A DNA stretch of 64,000 bases, taken from Mucilaginibacter aquariorum (GTDB lineage Bacteria; Bacteroidota; Bacteroidia; Sphingobacteriales; Sphingobacteriaceae). The stretch covers positions 558,001 through 622,000 of the forward strand of contig NZ_JANHOH010000002.1 in the NCBI RefSeq assembly GCF_024498135.1, in the 5' to 3' direction. The translations under genes were made by a program, and so were the position numbers. Shown in pieces: positions 52,151 through 61,780 of the stretch. The notes under the pieces were generated by a model. It was not told the origin of the DNA and searched no databases. It saw only the letters and a program-made list of their open reading frames with translations. Each line of letters starts with the position of its first letter. Positions within the stretch are counted from its first letter, which is position 1.

Positions 52151-55100
52151 ATGAACAAGCTAATTAAAAATATAATATACTTTTCGCTCAGGCACCGGGC
52201 GATGGTATTCTTTTTGACTGCGGTGCTAGCTGTATTGGGCGTCTGGAGCTATCTTAACACCCCGATTGAGACGTTCCCAGACGTTACCAATACGCAAATC
52301 ATCGTTATTGCCCAATGGCCGGGCCGTAGTGCCGAAGAGGTGGAGAAAATGATCACCATCCCAATGGAAACCGTGCTTAACTCGGTACAGAAAAAGGTTA
52401 ACCTGCGTACTACATCTTCGTTCGGCCTTTCGTACCTGCGTATCATATTTGATGATGATGTAGATGATGCCTTTGCCCGCCAGCAGGTGCTTAGCCGCCT
52501 GCAAAACGCAGACCTGCCCGATGGTGTAAAACCGGAAGTAGAACCGCCATACGGCCCAACAGGCGAGATCTATCGTTACACGCTGAAAAGTAAGACAGAA
52601 TCTATCCACGACTTAACCGCCATACAAGATTGGGTACTGGACCGTCAGTTTAAATCCATACAGGGCGTTGCCGACGTAAACAGCTTTGGCGGTGAAGAGA
52701 AAACTTACGAGGTGAGTGTAAATCCATCGTTGTTGCAAAAATATGGCTTAACATCACTTGATGTATACAACGCCATAAATCGCAGTAATATTAACGTGGG
52801 TGGCGATGTAATTGAGAAGAACGACCAGGCATTTGTGGTGCGTGGTATAGGTTTGATCAATAACATCAGCGAAATACAGAACATCATTATTAAAAATGTA
52901 AATAACGTACCCATACTGGCCCGCAATGTTGCCGATATAAAGGAAAGCGGATTGCCGCGCCTGGGGCAGGTAAGTCGCGACAGGCAGAAGGATGTTATTG
53001 AAGGTATCATAGTAATGCGCAAAGGGGAGAATCCGGCGCTGGTGCTGGATAAGATCCGTGAGAAGGTACAAGACCTGAATGAAAATATCCTGCCGAAAGA
53101 TGTAAAGATAGATACCTTCTATGACCGTACCAACCTGATGGATTTTTGTACCGAAACGGTTATTCATAACCTGTTGGAAGGTATAGTGCTGGTGACGGTT
53201 ATCGTATTCCTGTTCATGGCCGATTGGAGGACAACCTTAACGGTGGCCATCATCATCCCGCTGGCGCTGCTCTTCGCCTTTATATGTATGCGGATTAAGG
53301 GGATGACTGCTAACCTGCTATCGATGGGGGCGGTAGATTTTGGGATCATCATAGATGGTGCCGTGGTAATGGTGGAGGGGATCTTCGTAGCGCTCGACCA
53401 CCGTGCCAAAGAGTTAGGCATGGAGAAATTTAATAAGATCGCCAAGCTTGGCTTGTTTAAAAATGTGGGCGCCGAGATGGGTAAAGCTATCTTCTTTTCC
53501 AAGCTGATTATTATCACATGCTTAATCCCAATCTTCGCCTTCCAAAAGGTAGAGGGTAAAATGTTTTCGCCATTGGCTTATACATTAGGTTTTGCCTTAT
53601 TGGGCGCATTAATATTTACACTTACGCTGGTACCTGCTTTATCAAGTATCCTGCTCAGAAAAAATGTTAGGGAAAAACATAACCCGGTAGTACTGTTCTT
53701 CGAGAACGGCATCCGTAAGATGTTTGGCTTTACTTACAAAAATCAAAAGCTAAGCCTCATCATCGCGTTTAGCTTTATGGCGATAACTTTTTTCTCGGCC
53801 AAATTTTTGGGGACAGAGTTCTTGCCTGACCTGAATGAGGGGGCCCTGTGGGTAGAAGCTGAACTGCCAATGAGTGTATCATTGAACCAGGCCGAAAATA
53901 TCAACCAAAAGATGATGCAGATACTGGAGAAATTCCCCGAGGTGAAGCAAACGCTTGCACAGGTAGGCCGCACCAATGATGGTACCGACCCTAAGGGTTT
54001 CTTTAACGTACAGATCCAGGTCGACCTGAAAAATAAAAAACAATGGCCAAGTGGCGTAAGCGAGGAAGAATTGATTGACCAGATGGATCAGCAGTTGCGT
54101 AAGCTGCCGGGCATCGTGTTCAACTACTCGCAACCTATCCGAGATAATGTGGATGAGGCAGTAGCCGGTGTAAATGCCAGCATGGCTGTAAAAATATTCG
54201 GGCCTGATTTTGAAACATTGGATAAAAAAGCAGATGCAGTACTTAAAGTGCTGAAGAATGTGAAAGGTGTAGACGATTTAGGCGTACTGCGTAACCTTGG
54301 TCAACCCGAATTTAGGATAGAGCTTGATCAGCAAAAAATGGCGCTGTATGGTGTTGCTACTGCCGATGCAAACTCGGTAATTGAGATGGCCATAGGTGGT
54401 AAAGCCGCCACGCAATTATATGAAGGCGAGCGTAAGTTCGATATCCGCTTGCGTTACCAGAAACAGTACCGCGATACCGAAGAAAAAATTGAGAACCTGA
54501 TGGTACCCACCATGAATGGTTCAAAAATATCCATCAAGGAGATCTCAACAATTAAACAACTGACCGGTCCGGCATTTATCTTCAGGGATAATAACACGCG
54601 CTATATAGCAGTCAAATTTAGTGTGCGTGGCCGCGACCTGGGCAGTACCATTGCCGAGGCACAGCAAAAAGTAAATGCCGCTGTTAAACTGGACAAAGGT
54701 TACGCCTTTACCTGGAACGGCGAGTTTGAGAACCAGATCCGTGCTTCAAATACATTAGCACACGTAGTGCCTATTTGTTTATTGGTTATTTTCCTGATAC
54801 TATACATCACCTTTGGGAATGCCAAAGATGCTATGCTTACCATTATGAACGTACCGTTCGCCTTAATTGGCGGGATACTGGCACTACATATTACCCATAC
54901 CAACTTTAGCATATCTGCCGGTATTGGTTTTATTGCCTTGTTTGGTGTATGTATTCAAAATGGTGTGATATTAATATCCGTGTTCCGCAAGAACCTGGAG
55001 GCCCATATGCCGCTTGATATCGCCATACTGGAAGGTGTGGTATCACGTGTGCGCCCGGTGGTTATGACCGCCCTGATGGCCGCTATTGGCCTTATGCCTG

Positions 55101-55288
55101 CCGCTTTATCAACCGGCATAGGCAGCGAAACCCAAAAACCCTTAGCCATTGTGGTTATAGGGGGCTTGGTTACCTCAACTATTCTTACCCTCTTAATATT
55201 ACCTGTTATTTATGCAATGGTTTATCGATTGATCCATAGACGTGAAAACCGGAAACTATTAAAAAGGATAGGTGTAGTTAGTGCTTAG
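52151..55288 (+). CDS. heavy-metal efflux RND pump (CzcA/CusA class)
   Basis: The 1045-residue pump has 12 spans and two large periplasmic loops. It starts with the family opener IIYFSLRHRAMVFFLTA, then PIETFPDVTNTQI. TM4 reads DFGIIIDGAVVMVEG (residues about 396-410), the HME signature, closest to the DFGxxxDGAVVMVEN form of Zn/Co/Cd/Ni exporters and unlike the Cu/Ag form. The porter domain has the SRLQNADLPDGVKPEVEPPYGPTGEIY segment. It drives proton-coupled metal export as the last gene of the operon 47293-55288. Confidence 0.93.
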   Translation: MNKLIKNIIYFSLRHRAMVFFLTAVLAVLGVWSYLNTPIETFPDVTNTQIIVIAQWPGRSAEEVEKMITIPMETVLNSVQKKVNLRTTSSFGLSYLRIIFDDDVDDAFARQQVLSRLQNADLPDGVKPEVEPPYGPTGEIYRYTLKSKTESIHDLTAIQDWVLDRQFKSIQGVADVNSFGGEEKTYEVSVNPSLLQKYGLTSLDVYNAINRSNINVGGDVIEKNDQAFVVRGIGLINNISEIQNIIIKNVNNVPILARNVADIKESGLPRLGQVSRDRQKDVIEGIIVMRKGENPALVLDKIREKVQDLNENILPKDVKIDTFYDRTNLMDFCTETVIHNLLEGIVLVTVIVFLFMADWRTTLTVAIIIPLALLFAFICMRIKGMTANLLSMGAVDFGIIIDGAVVMVEGIFVALDHRAKELGMEKFNKIAKLGLFKNVGAEMGKAIFFSKLIIITCLIPIFAFQKVEGKMFSPLAYTLGFALLGALIFTLTLVPALSSILLRKNVREKHNPVVLFFENGIRKMFGFTYKNQKLSLIIAFSFMAITFFSAKFLGTEFLPDLNEGALWVEAELPMSVSLNQAENINQKMMQILEKFPEVKQTLAQVGRTNDGTDPKGFFNVQIQVDLKNKKQWPSGVSEEELIDQMDQQLRKLPGIVFNYSQPIRDNVDEAVAGVNASMAVKIFGPDFETLDKKADAVLKVLKNVKGVDDLGVLRNLGQPEFRIELDQQKMALYGVATADANSVIEMAIGGKAATQLYEGERKFDIRLRYQKQYRDTEEKIENLMVPTMNGSKISIKEISTIKQLTGPAFIFRDNNTRYIAVKFSVRGRDLGSTIAEAQQKVNAAVKLDKGYAFTWNGEFENQIRASNTLAHVVPICLLVIFLILYITFGNAKDAMLTIMNVPFALIGGILALHITHTNFSISAGIGFIALFGVCIQNGVILISVFRKNLEAHMPLDIAILEGVVSRVRPVVMTALMAAIGLMPAALSTGIGSETQKPLAIVVIGGLVTSTILTLLILPVIYAMVYRLIHRRENRKLLKRIGVVSA

Positions 55289-55312
55289 TTTATTGTTTGA
55301 AACATTGTATCG

Positions 55313-55345
55313 CCCTAAGGTGAACCGCGAGGGTTTACTTTAGGG
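55313..55345. terminator. hairpin between convergent RND pump and TetR genes
   Basis: CCCTAAGGTGAACC pairs with GGTTTACTTTAGGG (14 pairs including wobbles) around a GCGAG loop. It overlaps the tetR stop codon. Without a T tract, efficiency is uncertain. Confidence 0.6.
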
Positions 55346-55916
55346 ACTGCAATGTTACCGAGGCAATATCTTTTAATGTTTTTTCATCAGCGCCTGAACG
55401 GGCTGTTACCCTTAAGCCACTAATGGTACTAAATATGAACCTTGCAACAGCAAGGGGAGCACTATCCTGATTTATCTGGCCACTTTTTTGACCTTTTTCT
55501 ATAGCCCTTTTTAAGGCATCTACAACACTTTGGTTGTTCAGGTTTACCAGATCTTTTACTTCGGGGTCGTGGCTGGAAAGCTCAACGGCGGTATTCACCA
55601 TAAAACAGCCCTTGGTTAAGTTATCCTCAACACTTTCCTGTATTATCCTGTCAAAAATTTCTTTTATCACTTCGTAGATATTATCTGCATTGTTGAGCAG
55701 TGATAATACGGCGCTGGTTTGTTTATCCTGGTAATGTTTAAGTGATTTGGTAAACAGCGTGCGCTTATCTGTATAGGTATTATACAGGCTGGAGCGGTTG
55801 ATGCCCAGGCCATCTACCAGGTCTTGTGCCGATGTTGCACAATAACCCTTGTCCCAAAATATATTTACCGCTTTCTCCAGCAGTTCATCCTCGTCAAAAT
55901 CCTTCTTGCGTGCCAT
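55335..55916 (-). CDS. TetR family transcriptional regulator
   Basis: The 193-residue protein opens MARKKDFDEDELLEKAVNIFWDKGYCATSAQDLVDGLGINRSSLYNTYTDKRTLF, whose helix-turn-helix lies at about 27-48. The C-terminal ligand domain has GCFMVNTAVELSSHDPEV and ARFIFSTISGLRVTARSG, common in TetR regulators of reductase genes. A long palindrome just upstream and two related sites before the SDR gene suggest it controls both. Confidence 0.9.
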   Translation of the reverse strand: MARKKDFDEDELLEKAVNIFWDKGYCATSAQDLVDGLGINRSSLYNTYTDKRTLFTKSLKHYQDKQTSAVLSLLNNADNIYEVIKEIFDRIIQESVEDNLTKGCFMVNTAVELSSHDPEVKDLVNLNNQSVVDALKRAIEKGQKSGQINQDSAPLAVARFIFSTISGLRVTARSGADEKTLKDIASVTLQSLK

Positions 55917-55940
55917 GATATATTAGTTAAAACAAAATTA

Positions 55941-55967
55941 CCGATCTGAAACAACGTTCCAAATCGG
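55941..55967. promoter_or_regulatory. 27-bp operator palindrome upstream of tetR
   Basis: CCGAT at 55941-55945 mirrors ATCGG at 55963-55967, around the core TGAAACAACGTTCCA (55947-55961). Ten arm pairs match over 27 bp. It starts 25 bp upstream of the tetR start codon. TGAAAC...TTCCA motifs recur twice at 56801-56850. Confidence 0.7.
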
Positions 55968-55989
55968 TATAATAATAGGGGGTAAGTAA

Positions 55990-56745
55990 TTAATAAATTA
56001 CAGCGTTAACAGTAAGGCCGCCATCAACAGTAAGTTCGGTACCGGTTATAAATGATGCATCGTCTGAAGCCAAGAACCTAACTGCATTGGCAATTTCTTC
56101 TGATCTGGCAAATCGTTTCAATAATATACGTTCACCTAACACAGTGCCAAAGCCATTCACTTCTGCTTCAGTTAACCCCAATTTGTCATATAAAGGGGTA
56201 GCAACAGGGCCGGGAGATACCGCGTTTACACGGATCTTACGTGATGCTAATTCGCGGGCTAATACCCTGTTTAAAGATATAATAGCCGCTTTACTGGCAG
56301 AATATACGCCACTATCTGGCATTCCTAAAACTGCATTTATAGATGTATTGAATACAATAGCAGCACCATCATTTAATATAGGGATGAATTTTTGAACGGT
56401 AAAGTAAACGCCTTTTACGTTAGCGTTCATAATGCCATCAAAGTGCGCTTCAGTCGCGGTTTCAACCGGGCTAAAATTGGCTACACCTGCGTTAAGGAAC
56501 AAAATATCTACTTTGCCAAATTGGGCTTTTACTTGGGCCACCAGGTCATCTATCTGGCCTAAATGGCTTTGGTCAGATACAATGCCCGTAACACCAAGTT
56601 CCTGGGCTGCTTTGGCAACGGAATCTTTATTACGGCCGGTGATAATAACTTGCGCGCCTTTATCAACAAATTCTTTTGCTGTCGCGTAACCAATACCGCT
56701 GTTACCACCTGTAATTACGGCTACTTTGTTTGCTAAAATTTTCAT
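55990..56745 (-). CDS. short-chain dehydrogenase/reductase
   Basis: The 251-residue classical SDR has the cofactor motif TGGNSGIGYATA (about 13-24), the NAGV motif in LNAGVANF (about 85), the catalytic Tyr/Lys in YSASKAA (about 148-154) and the PGPVATPLYDKLG region. The C-terminal end is DGGLTVNAVIY. An Arg in TGRNK after beta-2 suggests NADP preference. It lies upstream of tetR on the same strand and carries TetR-like sites in its promoter. Substrate unknown. Confidence 0.92.
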   Translation of the reverse strand: MKILANKVAVITGGNSGIGYATAKEFVDKGAQVIITGRNKDSVAKAAQELGVTGIVSDQSHLGQIDDLVAQVKAQFGKVDILFLNAGVANFSPVETATEAHFDGIMNANVKGVYFTVQKFIPILNDGAAIVFNTSINAVLGMPDSGVYSASKAAIISLNRVLARELASRKIRVNAVSPGPVATPLYDKLGLTEAEVNGFGTVLGERILLKRFARSEEIANAVRFLASDDASFITGTELTVDGGLTVNAVIY

Positions 56746-56800
56746 TGTTTATGAGTTTGAATTTTGTTTTTGTGATTTGATAGAACAAATATAATCATAT

Positions 56801-56850
56801 TGAAACGTTCATTCCAAATTGAATCAAAAAATAATGAAACGATTGTTCCA
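56801..56850. promoter_or_regulatory. two TetR-type operator motifs upstream of the SDR gene
   Basis: TGAAACGTTCATTCCA (56801-56816) and TGAAACGATTGTTCCA (56835-56850), 34 bp apart, share the TGAAAC...TTCCA core with the palindrome before tetR. They sit 56 bp and 90 bp before the SDR start. Confidence 0.65.
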
Positions 56851-56865
56851 TTATTTACAGTCCTG

Positions 56866-58170
56866 TTACAAACCTGATCGGAATATCATCCTAAACGACT
56901 GATCGCGACTGATATATGACACCGCCCAGTTGTACAATGTCTGCAGTTTATTACGATAGTTTACCAATGATATTAAGTGGATAAACAACCACATAAACAA
57001 GGCAATGATGCCACCGAAGTGTAGTTTATGCTTAAACAGATCTGCTACCGCATGGTTCCGGCCAATAATAGCCATATCGCCTTTATCAAAGTATTTAAAG
57101 GCTTTTAAGGGGTTGCCCTTGGCCATAGCTATAAAGTTATTGGCAAGCGTTTTCCCTTGTTGTATGGCTACCTGTGCTATTTGTGGATGGCCAATAGGAT
57201 AGGCCGCATCAGTTGTTAGGATGGCGGCATCACCAATGGCGTATATGTTATCTAAACCCTGTACTTTGTTATACTGGTCTGTTATCATACGTTTACCTGC
57301 GCCCAGGCTGCTTACCGGTATCCCGTCAAAAGTGTTGGCTGTGATACCCGCCGCCCATATCAGGGTTTTTGACTCAATAACTTCTCCGTCTGATAAGGTT
57401 ACTTTATCATCAACGTAATCGCTTACACGGGTGTTTAGCTTTACCTTAACGCCAAGATTAGTGAGTACTTTATAAGCTTCTTTGTGTGTTTTTTCGCTCA
57501 TGGCGCCTAACAGGTTAGGGCTGCCATCAACAATATAGATACCGCCTGGCTGATTGATAAGTTCGGGATAATCTTTTTTGAAGATATAATTTTTCATTTC
57601 GGCTAACATGCCCGATACCTCAACACCTGTAGGGCCGCCACCGGCCACTACTATGGTAAGCATTTTTTTACGCTCGGCAGTATCAGGGGTAATGGTTGCC
57701 TGTTCCAGTGTTTTTAATAAAGCGTTACGCATGCGCAAGCCATCGTCAATGGTTTTCATGGGGATGGCATTCTTTTCAATGTTTTCGTTCCCGAAAAAAT
57801 TTGTTTTAGCACCTGATGCAAACACCAGGTAATCGTAGCTTATTTCGCCGTCTTTTAAATAAACGGTTTGGGTAGCCGGATCAATTTTTACCGGTTCGCC
57901 CATACGGAAGCTGATGTGATCCTTACGGAATAATTTACGAAAAGGATAGCTGATGCTTGATGGTTCCAGGAAACTGGTTGATACCTGATAAAGCAGGGGA
58001 GGGAAGTAATTGTAGTTGTTTTTATCTACCAGTGTAACCTGATAATTTTTGCTTTTTGCCACGGTTTGTGCAAAGTTTACACCGGCAAACCCTCCCCCAA
58101 TAACCACAATTTTTTTAGCAGTGCCGGGCTTATCGCCTGTTGCATCTGCCGGGTTAGAAAGATCGCTCAT
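56866..58170 (-). CDS. NAD(P)/FAD-dependent oxidoreductase, NDH-2 type
   Basis: The 434-residue type II NADH dehydrogenase carries the FAD motif KIVVIGGGFAGVNFAQTV (about 20-37), LPPLLYQVSTSFLEPSSISYPFR (quinone/active region), the NADH motif VVAGGGPTGVEVSGMLAEM (about 175-193) and the FAD-binding AIGDAAIL (about 310). A C-terminal hydrophobic stretch (GIIALFMWLFIHLISLVNY) anchors it to the membrane. It passes electrons from NADH to quinone without proton pumping. The ATG at 58170 is preferred to one 69 bp upstream. The gene lies behind the rpoD terminator, so it has its own promoter. Confidence 0.9.
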   Translation of the reverse strand: MSDLSNPADATGDKPGTAKKIVVIGGGFAGVNFAQTVAKSKNYQVTLVDKNNYNYFPPLLYQVSTSFLEPSSISYPFRKLFRKDHISFRMGEPVKIDPATQTVYLKDGEISYDYLVFASGAKTNFFGNENIEKNAIPMKTIDDGLRMRNALLKTLEQATITPDTAERKKMLTIVVAGGGPTGVEVSGMLAEMKNYIFKKDYPELINQPGGIYIVDGSPNLLGAMSEKTHKEAYKVLTNLGVKVKLNTRVSDYVDDKVTLSDGEVIESKTLIWAAGITANTFDGIPVSSLGAGKRMITDQYNKVQGLDNIYAIGDAAILTTDAAYPIGHPQIAQVAIQQGKTLANNFIAMAKGNPLKAFKYFDKGDMAIIGRNHAVADLFKHKLHFGGIIALFMWLFIHLISLVNYRNKLQTLYNWAVSYISRDQSFRMIFRSGL

Positions 58171-58301
58171 TTCTTTATTGTTATGTTCGTCACCGTTATA
58201 AATGACAGTGTAAATATACGCATTGTGTACATTGTACACTATTGAATATGTCTAATTTTACACAGTAGTGATGGTGTGAAAACAAGCAAAATACCGGCCA
58301 C

Positions 58302-58340
58302 AAAAAAACCGCTTTTAAACAAGTTAAAAGCGGTTTTTTT
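58302..58340 (-). terminator. terminator of primary sigma factor gene
   Basis: A perfect 17-bp stem (AAAAAAACCGCTTTTAA with its complement) around loop ACAAG gives poly-U on either strand. It lies 20 bp past the sigma-factor stop and 132 bp before the NDH-2 start. Confidence 0.92.
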
Positions 58341-58359
58341 ATTTTCGGAGCGGTATCGG

Positions 58360-59217
58360 CTACAAATAAGATTGCAGCGCACCACTGCGCGATGATTGTT
58401 TTATACGTTGCAGCGCTTTGTCTTTTATCTGACGAACCCTTTCACGGGTTAGCACAAATTTCTCGCCTATCTCTTCTAATGTATGGGTATTGTTATTACC
58501 TAAACCGTAGAATAATACAAGCACTTCGCGGTCGCGTTCGCCTAATTTAGATAGGGAACGTGCCAGCTCGGTAGCAAGCGAATCATGTATCAGCATGCTA
58601 TCGGTAGTAGGGTCATCGTTATGCATTACATCCAGCAAAGTGCCTTCTTCACCTTGTTGAAAAGGCGCATCGATAGATACCTGGCGGCCAGAGTTACGTA
58701 ACGAGTCGGCGATTTTTTCAACAGTAGTTTCCAGGCATTCTGCCAGTTCTTCGGGTGTAGCTTCGCGTTCAAGTTCCTGCTCAAGCGATGATTGTGTTTT
58801 GCGGATCTTGCTCAGTGTACCTATCTGGTTCAATGGCAACCTAACCGAGCGTGATTGATCTGAAATGGCCGAAATGATAGATTGACGGATCCACCATACC
58901 GCGTACGATATAAATTTAAAACCTTTAGTTTCATCAAAACGTCGGGCGGCTTTTATCAGGCCAAGGTTTCCTTCGTTTATTAGATCGCCAAGGGTAATGC
59001 CCTGGTTTTGATATTGTTTTGCTACCGATACCACAAAACGAAGGTTAGCTTTTGTAAGGCGCTCTAATGCTGCCTGGTCGCCTTCGCGTATTTTTTGTGC
59101 CAGGATAACTTCTTCCTGAGCAGTGATGAGGTCTACTTTACCGATCTCTGTTAAGTATTTATCAAGCGATTGGGTCTCGCGGTTGGTAATGGATTGACTT
59201 ATCTTAAGTTGTCTCAT
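58360..59217 (-). CDS. rpoD: primary RNA polymerase sigma factor (SigA/RpoD)
   Basis: The 285-residue group 1 sigma factor of the short Bacteroidota form lacks region 1.1. Region 1.2 begins at about 15 ([16 protein letters not shown]). Region 2 has [42 protein letters not shown] (about 54-95) and [15 protein letters not shown]. Region 3 follows at 130-180 and region 4 holds [32 protein letters not shown]. In Bacteroidota this factor recognises TTTG/TAnnTTTG promoters, consistent with the site before msrA. Confidence 0.93.
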   Translation of the reverse strand: MRQLKISQSITNRETQSLDKYLTEIGKVDLITAQEEVILAQKIREGDQAALERLTKANLRFVVSVAKQYQNQGITLGDLINEGNLGLIKAARRFDETKGFKFISYAVWWIRQSIISAISDQSRSVRLPLNQIGTLSKIRKTQSSLEQELEREATPEELAECLETTVEKIADSLRNSGRQVSIDAPFQQGEEGTLLDVMHNDDPTTDSMLIHDSLATELARSLSKLGERDREVLVLFYGLGNNNTHTLEEIGEKFVLTRERVRQIKDKALQRIKQSSRSGALQSYL

Positions 59218-59311
59218 TTAATGGGGAATAATGCGGCTATAATGCCGTCAATTAAACAATTTACTAAACTTTAAAAGAGCGGGGAACGGGCGTTTTTAAT
59301 AGCCCTGAAAG

Positions 59312-59347
59312 AAAAATAAAAGCATTCTCCGATTAAAGAGAATGCTT
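59312..59347 (-). terminator. terminator of minus-strand cold-shock gene
   Basis: AAGCATTCTC pairs with GAGAATGCTT around an 8-nt loop, followed on the minus strand by a TTTATTTTTC tract, 22 bp past the stop. Confidence 0.85.
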
Positions 59348-59369
59348 CACGATCATTAATTATAGTGTA

Positions 59370-59561
59370 TTAAGCTACTTTAACTTTTACCGCGTTAGGG
59401 CCTTTTTTGCCTTCTTCTACTTCATACTGTACAGTATCATTCTCGCGTATGCGATCAACTAAACCTGATGAGTGAACAAACACTTCTTTGCCACCGTTAC
59501 TTGGGGTGATGAATCCAAAACCCTTTTCTTCGTTAAAAAATTTTACTGTTCCTTGTTGCAT
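59370..59561 (-). CDS. cold-shock domain protein
   Basis: The 63-residue single CSD protein has RNP1 KGFGFITP and RNP2 EVFVHSS. It differs from the paralogue at 24432 at about a dozen positions, mostly in the loop (SNGGK for DGGGA) and C-terminus. It binds single-stranded nucleic acid. The divergent msrA gene lies 262 bp away. Confidence 0.93.
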   Translation of the reverse strand: MQQGTVKFFNEEKGFGFITPSNGGKEVFVHSSGLVDRIRENDTVQYEVEEGKKGPNAVKVKVA

Positions 59562-59710
59562 TATATTGATTTAAATAGTGACAAATATACCTTAAATTAT
59601 TCATTAATTAGTATAAATATGTAATTGATACACTTTTAGTTATAGTTAAGCTTACGTTTATAGGTAAAATGACAATGAATTGTTTTTTGGGCCGACCAAA
59701 ACATATTGTA

Positions 59711-59742
59711 TTTGTCAACCAATCATCACAATATTATGTTTG
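59711..59742 (+). promoter_or_regulatory. Bacteroidota-type promoter of msrA-msrB
   Basis: TTTG (59711-59714) and TATGTTTG (59735-59742) match the -33 and TAnnTTTG -7 elements exactly, with 20 bp between them. Transcription would begin near 59748, giving a leader of about 75 nt before the msrA ATG. A further 150 bp of AT-rich DNA toward the cold-shock gene shows no gene. Confidence 0.75.
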
Positions 59743-59823
59743 CATTAATCTGCAAATACCAGCGGCGCTTTTTTACGTTTATAGTGCAACGATGCTAAAC
59801 AGGCATCATTTTCAAAAAATTAT

Positions 59824-60456
59824 ATGAAGAAAATAACCTTTCAAATACTCTTATTACTAACTACGTGTTTTGCTGCTTTTGGAGGTACAACTCCAGATCA
59901 CTTAACCAATGCTAAAGCTAAAGTTGACACCGCCACATTTGCCACGGGCTGCTTTTGGTGTACCGAAGCAAAGTTTCAGCAATTAAAAGGCGTTAAAAAA
60001 GTAGTTTCGGGTTTTAGCGGCGGCAAAGTTGCCAACCCTACTTACGAGCAGGTTTGCACCGGTACTACCGGCCATGCCGAAGCTTGTAATATCATTTATG
60101 ATCCTTTGCAAATAACATACGACGAACTGCTGGCCGCATTTTTTGTAGCGCATGACCCTACACAGCTTAACCGCCAGGGTAATGATGTGGGCACACAATA
60201 TCGGTCGGCTATATTCTACCATAATGCGGCCCAAAAGCAAAAAGCCGAATACTACATTGGTAAACTAAATACAGAAAAGGCTTATAAAAGTAAAATAGTT
60301 ACCCAGGTAAGTCCATATACTGCTTTTTACAAAGCCGAAGATTATCACCAGAATTATTTTAACCAAAATAAAGGAAGCAACCCATACTGCAAATATGTGA
60401 TACAGCCCGAACTTGATAAGTTTAAAAAGGTATTCAAAAACAAACTGAAGAACTAA
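59824..60456 (+). CDS. msrA: peptide-methionine (S)-S-oxide reductase, exported
   Basis: The 210-residue MsrA repairs oxidised methionine. An N-terminal signal peptide (MKKITFQILLLLTTCFAAFGG) directs it to the periplasm. The catalytic motif GCFWC (about residues 42-46) is followed by GVKKVVSGFSGGKVANPTYEQVCTGTTGHAEA and QYRSAIFYH, and the C-terminal region has EDYHQNYF. Two bases separate its stop from the msrB start, giving an operon for S and R diastereomers. Confidence 0.94.
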   Translation: MKKITFQILLLLTTCFAAFGGTTPDHLTNAKAKVDTATFATGCFWCTEAKFQQLKGVKKVVSGFSGGKVANPTYEQVCTGTTGHAEACNIIYDPLQITYDELLAAFFVAHDPTQLNRQGNDVGTQYRSAIFYHNAAQKQKAEYYIGKLNTEKAYKSKIVTQVSPYTAFYKAEDYHQNYFNQNKGSNPYCKYVIQPELDKFKKVFKNKLKN

Positions 60457-60458
60457 AA

Positions 60459-60968
60459 ATGAAACCGATATATATCACAGCCATACTATTACTGTGCTTT
60501 ACCTGCACTTTTGCCCAGCATTTAAAAAGCGCGAAAGGCCATGAGAATAATCCATACTATTCCAATACGAATACCCGCCCCATAAAAGTATCAGATGCGG
60601 AGTGGAAGAAGATTTTACCGCCTGCATTGTACGCAACCGCCCGTGAACAGGCCACAGAACGCCCTTTTACGGGCCAATTTTGGAACAAAAGCGCTAAGGG
60701 AACTTACTATTGTGCTGTTTGCGGCAATAAACTGTTTAGGTCTGATGCTAAGTTTGCAAGCAATTGCGGCTGGCCAAGTTTTTACGAACCAGTAAGGAAG
60801 AACAGCGTAATTTATAAGGAAGATAATTCGGTTGGGATGGAACGTACCGAGGTGATCTGCGCGCGATGTGATTCGCACCTGGGGCATATATTTGATGATG
60901 GCCCGGCACCCACCTATAAAAGGTTTTGCATGAACTCCGTTTCTTTAGATTTTCAGCCCGACTTATAA
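60459..60968 (+). CDS. msrB: peptide-methionine (R)-S-oxide reductase, exported
   Basis: The 169-residue MsrB has a short signal peptide (MKPIYITAILLLCFTCTFAQ). Two CxxC zinc pairs, CAVCGNKLF and CARCDSHLGHIFDDGP, are present, along with NCGWPSF and the catalytic Cys in RFCMNSVSLDF. Substrate-binding WKKILPPALYATAREQATERPFTG precedes them. Both Msr enzymes being periplasmic points to envelope oxidative-damage repair. Confidence 0.94.
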   Translation: MKPIYITAILLLCFTCTFAQHLKSAKGHENNPYYSNTNTRPIKVSDAEWKKILPPALYATAREQATERPFTGQFWNKSAKGTYYCAVCGNKLFRSDAKFASNCGWPSFYEPVRKNSVIYKEDNSVGMERTEVICARCDSHLGHIFDDGPAPTYKRFCMNSVSLDFQPDL

Positions 60969-61020
60969 CGAGTATATTTTAGCTTTTAAGGCAGGCAACT
61001 ATACATCAACCGGTACCGTA

Positions 61021-61770
61021 ATGCTTATAGCAAACTACCGGTTGATGATATTTACTAACGATAATCTATTAGAATTTAAAAAGGGTTACGGCCAGCCATA
61101 TATTGACAATTCCTGTCAGGGGATACCTATAAATCATACAAAAAACCTTCATCATTTCTCCGATTCTCCGCTTGTAAAAAAGCACAATATTATACTTAAA
61201 CGGGCGATAGATATTACTATGTCTGCCACGGTAATTGTATTTCTGCTTTCCTGGCTATTACCCATATTAGCCCTATTGATAAAGCTGGACTCGCCCGGCC
61301 CGGTGTTTTTTATACAAAAACGGAACAAAAAAAATGGTGGCATTTTTAACTGCATTAAGCTGCGTACCATGCTTATTACAGCCAATGCTGATAGTTTATC
61401 GCCTTTAACAGATGCCGGGCGCATTACCACATTAGGCAGGTTTTTACGCAAAAGCCATTTAGACGAATTGCCGCAATTTATTAATGTGCTCATCGGCGAT
61501 ATGTCTGTTGTAGGGCCAAGGCCACATATGCTGTCCGAAAATGTAAAGTTTAGCGAGTTGTTAGAAACCTATAATAACCGCCATCATGTAAAACCGGGCA
61601 TAACCGGACTGGCACAATCTTATGGCTTTTACGGCCCTATTATAGATATAGAACACCTGAACGGGAAGACTGAATATGATATTTTTTACATCAAAAACTG
61701 GTCGGCCCTGATGGATGCGAAAATAGTGTTCCGGACTATTGGCCATACTTTGAAAAAACTACAATCCTGA
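61021..61770 (+). CDS. exopolysaccharide sugar transferase (polyprenyl-P hexose-1-P transferase)
   Basis: The 249-residue member of the bacterial sugar transferase family (WcaJ/PssY C-terminal type) has a membrane helix (about 65-85, ATVIVFLLSWLLPILALLI). Catalytic-domain motifs are KRAIDITMS, SPGPVFFIQKRNKKNGGIFNCIKLRTM, KSHLDELPQFINVLIGDMSVVGPRP and KPGITGLAQSYG. It transfers the first sugar phosphate to undecaprenyl phosphate to start a polysaccharide repeat. It lies upstream of an ABC exporter and a glycosyltransferase. Confidence 0.9.
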   Translation: MLIANYRLMIFTNDNLLEFKKGYGQPYIDNSCQGIPINHTKNLHHFSDSPLVKKHNIILKRAIDITMSATVIVFLLSWLLPILALLIKLDSPGPVFFIQKRNKKNGGIFNCIKLRTMLITANADSLSPLTDAGRITTLGRFLRKSHLDELPQFINVLIGDMSVVGPRPHMLSENVKFSELLETYNNRHHVKPGITGLAQSYGFYGPIIDIEHLNGKTEYDIFYIKNWSALMDAKIVFRTIGHTLKKLQS

Positions 61771-61780
61771 TCCAAAAGCT

